In this document: one piece after another, positions 23,938 to 33,500 of the stretch | Layout: the number at the start of each line of letters is the position of its first letter | Position numbering within the stretch: the stretch's first letter is position 1 | From: Rotaria sordida | Lineage: Eukaryota; Rotifera; Eurotatoria; Philodinida; Philodinidae | Direction: 5' to 3' | DNA: 64,000 nt | NCBI GenBank assembly: GCA_905250125.1 | Contig: CAJNOL010000809.1 | Location: 38,452 to 102,451, forward strand | Made by a program: the position numbers and the translations under genes | Notes under the pieces: generated by a model | Database searches by the model: none | Seen by the model: only the letters and a program-made list of their open reading frames with translations | Told to the model about the DNA's origin: nothing

Positions 23938-24469
23938 GTCCATAAAGTTATCAGCATATTCGAGTATTTTTAAAAAATATTCGATTCAGGAGTTGTCCTG
24001 GTCAAATAAATAACTGTCCTGAATGCAGAATTGAATTTCGGTTCGAATGGCCGTCTCAGATATCCAATAAAAAATCATATAGTGCCACAAAAAAAATTAA
24101 AATTACTTTTTATGCCCGAACAATAGAGCTAAAACGCGGATTTCAGCATAATATTCAAAATACTACTTGTCCCACTAAAACAAATGACTGTCCTTGATNN
24201 NNNNNNNNATCAAGGACAGTCATTTGTTTTAGTGGGACAAGTAGTATTTTGAATATTATGCTGAAATCCGCGTTTTAGCTCTATTGTTCGGGCATAAAAA
24301 GTAGTTTTAATTTTTTTTGTGGCACTATATGATTTTTTATTGGATATCTGAGACGGCCATTCGAACCGAAATTCAATTCTGCATTCAGGACAGTTATTTA
24401 ATTGGCCAGGACAACTCCTGAATCGAATATTTTTTAAAAATACTCGAATATGCTGATAACTTTATGGAC
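23938..24469. mobile_element. nested near-perfect palindromic element around an N gap
   Basis: The element starts GTCCATAAAGTTATCAGC and ends with the exact complement. Its arms of about 261 bases are nearly identical and meet at a run of ten Ns. A 13-base direct repeat, ATATAAGCGCCAT, flanks it at 23,925-23,937 and 24,470-24,482 and looks like a target duplication. No coding sequence is visible. Confidence 0.75.
24199..24208. other. assembly gap (10 N) at a palindrome centre
   Basis: Ten Ns lie exactly between two reverse-complementary arms, so the loop is missing or the arm was joined to its own copy during assembly. Confidence 0.9.
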
Positions 24470-25093
24470 ATATAAGCGCCATTTCCTTTGTTAGAACCTT
24501 TTGAACTTAATTTTTAGATAATATATAATAAATTCTAAGTAAATTTAACCATCTAGAAGAATAATCCTCATTCTTTTTATGTTATACAGACATAATTAAT
24601 TGTACTTCTTCTAAAAATAAATCATGGAAATTTTGCATCATTATTCTCTAGATATTATTACAAATAATTTGTTTGTCACGGTGTCTTGTTTTATTTTATA
24701 TTACTTTAATTGTCTATATGGAATTATTTACCTTTTAGTGTATTTTGATTTGTACGTATATAGTGCACGTGAGTATTATTTTGTGTTCTTTTCAATGATT
24801 TTTTTTTGGTCCTATATTTAAAATATTTCAGTGATTATGATAATATTTTTATTACATGATTAATAAGAATAGATTTGTTTCGTTGTTATTCGAAACCACA
24901 AAAACGACAACATTATTGATCAATTTTCGTATGAATCCAGGTACGAATGTCTGATTTCGTAGAAGACACTTGAAAAAAACGTCAAATTCTTTGAAAATCA
25001 TACACAAAGCGTTTTTATCGCGTCATTAAATAAAGAAGAAAAAAATCTTTTCTTTTCTTTTCTTTCATTGTACAAAAATCATATCTTACTAGA

Positions 25094-25102
25094 CTATATA
25101 AA
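25094..25102 (+). promoter_or_regulatory. TATA box of peptide gene C
   Basis: TATATAAAG lies about 75 bases upstream of the ATG at 25,171. A weaker CRE-like word, TCGCGTCA, lies at 25,018-25,025, about 75-78 bases further upstream, a spacing similar to genes A and B. Confidence 0.55.
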
Positions 25103-25170
25103 GACATGAAATTTTATATAAAAAAAAAAATCAAAACTTAGCTAAGAAGAATCTTTGTAATCTATATACA

Positions 25171-25417
25171 ATGTTTGATCCATATACTACTGACTGTAAG
25201 ATAAAATTCTTCTTATATTTATTTAACTTTTTTTTGCATTGTGTTTTAGCGGATGCAAGTAATATGTGTACTACTGGAGTAATTATTTAATTTTAATTAA
25301 TCCATATAAAATAAAATTATTTTTTTTGTCTCTAATTAGAAAAACGATACAATTGGTCTTGTTTATAGTGAGAACAATTCAACGTCGTATGGTTCTATGG
25401 AATCTACCGGTGCATAG
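25171..25417 (+). CDS. short peptide gene C (43 aa), novel family member
   Basis: Three exons: 25,171-25,195, 25,250-25,278 and 25,340-25,417, with introns of 54 and 61 bp, GT-AG, in phases 1 and 0. The product has 43 residues. It starts M-F-D-P-Y, has D at 8, A at 11, M at 14 and G at 18, exactly where gene B has them, and has one cysteine at 15. It continues with N-N-S-T and ends S-T-G-A. The first exon is 25 nt, identical in length and phase to gene B. If intron 2 were retained, the frame would stop after 21 codons. An AATAAA lies shortly after the stop. Acidic and hydrophilic; function unknown. Confidence 0.5.
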
Positions 25418-26439
25418 TGTCAAGGTGAATAAAAAAAAACACATCATCAAAAGTCATCAACACTCGATTGGTACAACAATAGTACAGAACGAGCAAAACT
25501 GTTTCGATGTATTAATTTTTTAATTTGCAATGAATATTACGTGTTTTGTTTTTATTTAAAATATAGTGAAAAAAATTTTCATTGTGCATATCTAAACTAT
25601 TTCATTTCAAAAGCATACATATATTTGTATAGTGCATCTATTGTACTAATGTCACTGAATAACAACATCAAGCAATACAGAATTATGTATACATATATTT
25701 AGAATACATTTTTTGTAAGCCAATTGAGGTCATATGATAGTATTTGTTGATTATTTGGAAGAATTCGTGTTGTTATTTCATCGACATGTTCCAAAGCAAA
25801 GATTAATTCTAAATAGAAACAAAATGAAAAATTGAATTTACTAGAGTTTAGAAGGAAAAATAATGTGTGGATATTTATGTCACTCGCCTACAACCAGCTC
25901 TATTCATTCACACCTACATCAATTACTTAAATAGACAAAAGATGACTAGAACAAAGAAATGATTATGAACATGAAAGAATGAAATCGAAGAGAAGAGAAT
26001 GCATATTTATGTCAGAATGCATAATATTGTGTTTTTGAAAGTAAACAACGAGGATTATTCAACCACATAAAAATCTCAAAATTAAGGTTTTTAACGGATG
26101 TGGAGGATGTGTGCTTTAAAGATACTTCCTCTCTGTATGAACTGATAGTAAAAAAAGACCAGGTCTCGTTTCGTCGAAAGCTTAATTGCGTTTCTTGTTT
26201 CGTCAAATTTGTTTTTTCTTTATATTCCTGTTTCATCGAAAATAAAATTACAAGTGTTTCTGTTTCGTCGAAAAATAAAAGGTAATGAGTAGGAGAAGAT
26301 TAGATTAATCTGTTTGACAAGAGTTTTTTAAACACATAAGTGAAGTTAGCGCGTTTCAAATATAACTCGACGAACTCTATCAAATGGTATGCTTAGATTT
26401 CTGATAGGTCAAGATATGATTTTTCAGATTTTCTGTAAC
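25418..26439. other. non-coding region with a degenerate minisatellite
   Basis: At about 26,165-26,280 the word GTTTCGTCGAAA recurs roughly every 31 bases (near 26,168, 26,199, 26,230 and 26,262) with mismatches. The frames on both strands here translate this repeat and are not called. Confidence 0.4.
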
Positions 26440-27130
26440 GCTTTCTATCAATCCAAAAAATCCTAGAGGAACAAATCTAACGGTCCGATTCAATGTTGGC
26501 TTGATTGCTAAGATTACAAGGGATTCACGAATAAGAAAACGATATAGATACGAATTTCTGCCGATTATCTTCCAGCTATTCCAGTCAATATTATACTTTG
26601 TTTCTAATTCATGTTTACGAAGTGCAGATGTGATTTTACACGATTCAATAGAAATATTTGTGTTTTTGCTAGCAGAGATCTTATTTGTAGTAAGTTGAGC
26701 TTGTTTTCGTTTTTTTAGTTTAAGGTTTTGAACTGCGTTATTGTTATTTTTATCAGATGTAAATGATGAATGAAGTCTTATTAGTGTCAGATGCGGTGCT
26801 TCATGTTCTTTAAGTATTTTACATGCCTACCGGTTGATCTTTCCGATATACGCAGCTGAGCAATTTAAACATTTTATGACTAATTCTTTAGGGATGAGGT
26901 CTTTTTTGTGAGATAATTGTTCAATTGTAGGAGAGGATCTCTGAATAGGTTGTAGAAGGGCGGCTGGTTGGATTTGTTTGGCGAGCGCGGACAGCTGTTT
27001 TCTAGGAACTTGAATGGATTTACCGGTGAAAGGAATATCGATGAGAATAATATTCTTTTTGTATTTTTTGTCGATGGAGAGTTCGTGCTCATGGACATTT
27101 GGAGTCGAGTTATGACCGTTTTATTGAAAA
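26440..27130 (-). mobile_element. 3' fragment of a Penelope-like retroelement (GIY-YIG endonuclease end)
   Basis: One minus-strand frame from about 27,125 to 26,440 carries the typical end of a Penelope-like element. There is a linker with I-P-F-T-G-K-S, then K-K-D-L-I-P-K-E-L-V-I-K-C-L-N-C, then A-Y-I-G-K (the YIG half of GIY-YIG), E-H, H-E-L-E-T-x3-I-D-W, and R-E-S-L-V-I with the conserved Glu, then L-N. An in-frame TAG at 26,829-26,827 interrupts it just after YIG, and the reverse transcriptase part is missing, so the copy is dead and 5'-truncated. Penelope-like elements are common in bdelloids, often near telomeres (established knowledge). The truncated side meets the inverted repeat at 27,107-27,408. 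Confidence 0.8.
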
Positions 27131-27408
27131 AATCAAATAATAGAATTTCAATCTGTAATTCAGATTTAATAATTCTTACAGTTGCAGTTGAAAAGAATAT
27201 TCCTTTGTCGAGATAATGAATTTCCAAGCAAACTCAATTTTTTGTGATATGTTTGTAGCAAGTAACTATTTATTAAATATTCAATATCTCAGCAAAAAAA
27301 CATTCGTTTTGACTACAACTCTAAGAATCATTAAACCTGAATTTCAGGTCGAAATTTTATTATTATTTGATTTTTCAATAAAACAGTCATAACTCAGTTC
27401 TAGAGCTT
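27107..27408. repeat. imperfect inverted repeat beside the Penelope fragment
   Basis: About 75 bases at 27,107-27,181 are repeated in inverted order at about 27,333-27,408 at roughly 80% identity (shared core TTTCAATAAAAC, then GTCATAACTC). The first copy overlaps the broken 5' end of the Penelope frame, so truncation and inversion may be linked. Confidence 0.5.
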
Positions 27409-27524
27409 CGTGAACACAAAATCATTTACGATTATTTTTTAGTCCTACTGAGACTTCCTTGTGAGTCGAATATGAATTCAAATGGGAGATTACAGTTGGC
27501 GTAGTTCCTTCATAAGTAACCATT

Positions 27525-27530
27525 TTTATT
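27525..27530 (-). terminator. poly(A) signal of the filament/EF-hand gene
   Basis: AATAAA on the minus strand lies 23 bases after the TGA at 27,555-27,553, which supports the spliced end chosen for that gene. Confidence 0.55.
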
Positions 27531-27552
27531 TATGATGATATAATACAAAAGT

Positions 27553-30500
27553 TCAATCTTTAATCTTAACGAAATTATTTACTTTCAATCTCTGAACACA
27601 TTCATCTAAATAAGAAGAACTTGACTTTATGTCAGCATTATATTCGTAGGTATGATATATCAATTTAGTATTGTTGAAAAAGATTTTCAATAAAGTTACC
27701 TTCCAATGTCCATGAATTATCATTATTATTTGTATATGTATTTGAAATTTCGATCATTTTTTTGAGTATATTTTCTGAATTTGGTATTTGTAAGAGACGA
27801 AGTAAATGAAGAATTCTATAAATAAATTAAAAAAAATATATATTTTATTATACATGTTAAAGATATATTGACTGTTCTTGAATAATTATATTTTGATGTT
27901 TTTCATCGAATATATCAAACCAACGTATAATATCATCTTTTAAAAACATTCCACCATCAACAAATGGTAAAAATAAATCTCGAAATTCAATCCAACTAAT
28001 AAAACAATCTAAATATAGAAAAATATTTCTCAATTAGAAAAACAAAAAAAAACAAATTCAACCGGAATGTCGTTTTTTATATAAATATAATTCTATAAAT
28101 GATTGAAGATCATCATTTGATATTTGTATATTATTATGTATGAATTCATTTGTTATTTTCATTGATAATGTTGGTTTATTACTATCAAGTTGTTTATGTT
28201 CAATATTGGGACCTAATCTTTTAAATATTCGACCAAGTACTAAAGAAAGAAAACAAAAATCAATAAAAAAAAAAAACAAAAAGAGAATTTGTTTTTTTTT
28301 TACAAATCATTCCATTGTTAATCATTTCTATAATATCATCATTGATTTTCGATGAAGAATTTAATGATATCGATTGAATATCATTAGTTTCTTCATCTGT
28401 TAAATGATGAATATACCAATGTTTATATTGAATATCATCTGAAAGAATATTATTCTTTACATCATCGATTTGTTGAATAGATTCTATTAATTCTAAAAAA
28501 TTTAAAATAATATATTTAAAGAAAAAAAAATTTTTTTTTTTTTTGTTTAAAGATATTCTTACCTTCAACAGTTACTTTACGATCTTGATTTTTATCTAAT
28601 TCATTAATTATATTATATGCAAGTTCAGTTGCATTATTAATTTGAAGAAGTTCTAGTAATTCTAAAGATAAAAAATTTTATTTTTTTTTTTGTAAAGAAA
28701 ACAAATTTTTTTTTTGTTTATACCAATTATTTCTTCTAATGATAAATAACTATCTTTATTTATATCAAATAAATCAAATAATTTTCTTATATGTCTCTTC
28801 ATATAACGACCAGTTAGAATAGGAAAAAGTATATCACGAAATTCAATCCAATCAAATGTTTTTGAACGAACTTATAATAAATTAAAACAAAAGAGAAGAT
28901 GAATTTTAAAAAAAACAAAAAAAAAAATTTTTTACTTTCTTCTTTAGCTGGTTGTACAATATATTTTCTAACAAGATCATCGAATAATGTTCGTATAAAT
29001 GTATCACCAAATTCAAGACGATCAATTAAATTATCTGGAAAATTATCATCGATTTCAACTAGATCTTCATTATTAGCCAATTCAGAATATACACAACGAA
29101 GATCTAATAAGAAAAAAAGTATAGATTTCTTGTATATGTCTCTGACTACTTTCTCGAATTTCAAATGTTTTATAATGACTTTATTTGGTAAATATGAAAT
29201 TTGATAACCAACTGATTTTTATGATAAAGTATTAAATCAATATTTAAAGACTGATAACATAAAACTTCATTATGCCTTGGTCGTTGTTAAGAACGCTCAC
29301 AAATTTCAGTTTTAGTTTTCATCAGTTGGTGTTACATAATAGAGTACTGCAACCCGCGGGTCGGGTACCCGTACCTGGGTACGGGTATGACATTAACGGG
29401 TACGGGTACGAAATTAACGGATATGAGTAAGAATCGTTATACTCAACTTTAATGTTACCGTTTAGTAGCGACATACTTGATCAGATAGATGTTTGGTCGT
29501 TCTGTAAAACTATCAACGATGTATATGAAACCAATCGAAGAAAATGATAAATACTTTCATTTATTGATACTTTATTTCATGATATATTGAGTTTTTTTGT
29601 GGATTTTGGTATATTAATTATGTCTGTGATCGATAAAGATTCAATTAAAAAAAAGTTAGATAGTGGTGAATTTAAGTCTTGTGATAAACCAGCAGGTGCT
29701 AGTGCTGGATGATGGTAGTCATTCAAACGTATTCAAGATGAAAAAGAAAATATTATTCCTTTTGTAATATGTATTCAATGTAAAACAATTCTATCTTACG
29801 ATGCACAAAAAACTAGTTCTAAAACACTTAAGCTTCATTAGGAAAATTGCAAAATAAGACCTGTTATAGCACCTAAAATTACAACTCATTTTACTAGTCA
29901 AAAATATGATAAAGTTTCGATCAATTGTGAATACTGAAGTTACGGTCACGAGTAAGAGAAGATACGAGTAGGGTACGGGTACGAAAAGTTGTACCCGTGC
30001 AGTATTCTATTACATAAAAATAAAACACATTTCTAAATCGCTTTTTGGAAAAGTTTCAGCTTAGTAGTAGAGCCCGTCAGATCCAAGATTTTTGGATCCG
30101 GACCCGCTTGTTTAAAAAATATTGGACTCACATCCGGTCGCTTAAATTTTTTGGATCCAAGTACGATGATAAATCAGTTTGGATAATATATTCAAAAAGT
30201 GTTTTGTTGTTTTTTTTATCTGTTTTCTATATACATTCAATTTTTTTTTCTTCATAAAACGAACAAAATTTTGAAAAAATTCACAATACATTGTATACAT
30301 CAAAGTTTTCTTCAGAACTGGATCCTACCCGATGGGCTCTGCTCAGAAGTTGAAACTGTTATTGTATTAAGCTTGCGTCTACTGGACGTAGAAAGCTGTG
30401 AATCTGGATCCGAGAAAAGTTAAACTTCTGGACTCGAACTCGGATCTAGAAGGATCCGTACCTCTTCTAATTGAAAGCAGAGATGGGCAGCTTCGACCAT

Positions 30501-33500
30501 TTTTCGCTCTAGCTTCATCGCTCCATTCTTCTGAAGCGGACGCTCCGGGATCAGAGCCGTCCGTCTGTGATTGGAAGACTCCAAAGTATTCTTTTGATGT
30601 GTCTTTTCGTGAAGTATTCGAAACTTCGATGAATGCTGACGTGTCAAAAATGAATAGCCGATAGGATACAATTTTTCGAACTTCGAATAAAAAATGAATA
30701 TTTCAAATTTTCGATCGTCAGTTGCATCTATCGTATGGTTTTGGGCATGAATTTAAAAAAAAATCAAGTATGTTATAAATTTATCTAAATGTATTCACTT
30801 GAATACATTGTTCTATTATAGAAGAATTATTTTTAAAGCTATTTTCTGCGGATTAAAGTAGTCTAATATATTAAAAATCTTAAAATATTGATGATAAGTA
30901 AATTCTAAACAAACCTTGCATAACACTTTCTAAATTTGATTCATTAATATTTTGAGACTTGTTTTCTTCTAATTTTCGAGAAGAAGTTGAATCAACTTCT
31001 AAAATAAAAATAAATATATTTTATGAAATGAACTAAATTTGTCTTTAATTAAATTAGTATTATTACCTTCAACATCAACTAATGATTGTTTATTTAATTT
31101 TTCATGATTTAAATAAGTAGAATCATTTAAATTACCATAATAACCAGGTGAGGAGATAAAATTATCTTTAGTATTCTCCTCAATTTCGTATTGATCAGAA
31201 GAATTAATTTGTTCTTCTGGTTTTATTTCATCTTGTTTTAATGTTGATTCATTGTCTTCAAATTGATTTATATCTTCTTCCTGTGAAAAACACGGTGTTT
31301 TAAATGCTAATGATTCTCGTCGATCAATTTGATTAGTATCATGTTCGTCCATAGGTAATAATTCAATAGAATCAGCCGATTGACGGGTATCATTGTGATC
31401 ACTATCGATAGTTGTTACATTACCAGTTTCATCATGTTTAACATCGTTATCATCATCATCATTTGATGGCTCAACTAATTCTTGTTTCTCATCGACTTCT
31501 TCTGCTAATAGAAAATTAATGTAATATGTTAGAATTTTGATTTACTGAAAAAGAGTGAAGTCTATTGAAAGATGAAACAAAGATTTACCTGTAGTATCAT
31601 GTGATATTGATTCATATTCATTAGCAGCTATAGGTGAAGTTTGTTCTTGAATATTTTCATCTGTTATAGAAGATTGTTCAATTTCTGATGATGTCGATTG
31701 TTCTTGTGAAAATATGGAAGTTTGCTGTTGATTATCTAATACGATGGACGGATTAATTGATTCAGTGAATAATGGCTGTTCATTAGATGAATTAGTTGAT
31801 GATTGTTGAACATCTGATGTTATTTGTTTGTTCTCTTGCGATGTGGATGATGATTGATGAATATCGAATGAAACCGAAGCAATGTTAGTAGGTGATGTCG
31901 GCGATTTTTGAGCTTCTGATAATACTTCTTTGCCTATATGTGAAAATTCCGATATTGCTTGAACTTCTTTTAGAATTGTACTGAGTGATGGATAAGTTTC
32001 TGAAGATTGTTCTTTATCTTCTAATTGTATTGAAGATGATGGATGAATTTCTGAAGAATCTTGTTGATCATCGGAAATAGTTGAAGCAATGGAAGATTTT
32101 TCTACGTCAGGTGATACTTCTATATCTGTTGAAACAGGAATCGATGATGATGATGATTCTAAAATATTTGACGGTTTTTGACCATCTTCCGCATCTGCAG
32201 AAAAAGGTCGATACATTTGTGTTAAGATTGGAACCGAATTGGAGATTGGTGTTGTCTCATCTGTCGATGCAGTTATTAAGTATATTTGAACTCCTTCAGA
32301 TGTAGTCGGTGATTGACCAAAATCAATTGATATTGGTTGATCTTCTGAGAGTGTAAACAAATGAGGAAATTTTGGAATTTCCGATGATACTTCATCATCC
32401 GTTGGCGATAGTTGTTCGTCAGAAGGTAATGATTGGTCTATTGGAATAGAAGATTTCGAAATTTCACTTGATGTCTGATGTATTTCTTGTGAGATATTAT
32501 TGGTAGATTCTATTATTTCTTCTTGATTTTGATTGAAGCTTTTGTTTGATTCTTGATGATCCAATTGAATATTATTTTCATCATCCAAATTTTTTATTGG
32601 CGATAGAGTTTCATCAACATGAACATTAGACTTTTCGACAATTGCCTCAGGTTCATTTCGATTTGTTAAAATCTTTTGAAAATAAAATTTATATATCGTT
32701 TAGTAGAATTTAATGTACGAATATGTTATTTAAAATCTTTGAGCAATGTTATAAGCAAGAAAATTCAGAAAAAAATTTTTGGAAAGTATCAAACACCGGA
32801 AAATTTTTTCAAAGTGTTTTTTTTCTGACTTGATATCGAAAACTGCGACATTCAATTGATTTTGCAGCTAAAAATTTGTTTAGTACGTCTATGACGAGCG
32901 CTACTACAAGATAGACACCATTCGTATTCTTATTTTATCTTATTCATGTTTGCAGAGAGAAAACAACGTTTGGTTTTAAACGATTCCCTGTTCAATTCTC
33001 TATAAAATCACATGAAAATATTGAGCTTTTCTGATATGTACCGATTTCTAGAGGATATTTCTCAAACGATTTTCGATACTTTGCTATTTTGTTTTAGACA
33101 AACAAGATATGATATAGACACTTTATTGTGACAATAGTTTCAAACGATAGATAAATAATCCCTGAAAAACTTCGAATATGAATTGTTATATGCTAGAAAT
33201 TTAAGGTTAGATCTAAAGCTAAGCAGAGTTTTCTATCTACAAACGCGACCAAAATAAATAGAAAATATGGATGATGGCATTATTTATGGTGTACCCATTA
33301 GTATTTTTGCATGGCTATTGGTGAGAAAGAGCAAAATAAATGTGATATTTGGAATCAGCATGAGAGACTGCATTAAATTGTGTATGTTTAATTAAAAAAA
33401 AAACTTTTTCTATAGGAAACTGACTTCAGGTTACTTCTTCGGAAAATTTTATCTGTAGGCCAGCGGGTGGAAAATACATTTCCTTGAACGTAGGTAAAGT

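Larger units (their letters stand above)
23245..24510. repeat. fold-back element 1, right arm split by an insertion
   Basis: Arms of about 340 bases face each other around a centre near 23,612. The left arm runs from about 23,245 to 23,590. The right arm runs from about 23,635 to 23,937 and resumes at 24,470 to about 24,510, after the nested element at 23,938-24,469. Shared words include GACAGTCTATTTT, GGTAGTATTT and AAATATTTTTTGGTT and their complements. Confidence 0.7.

Noticed and set aside
30398-30671. Overlapping plus and minus ORFs of 83-88 codons
   Set aside because: They lie in a G+C-rich repeat fragment inside an intron of the filament gene, with no domain.
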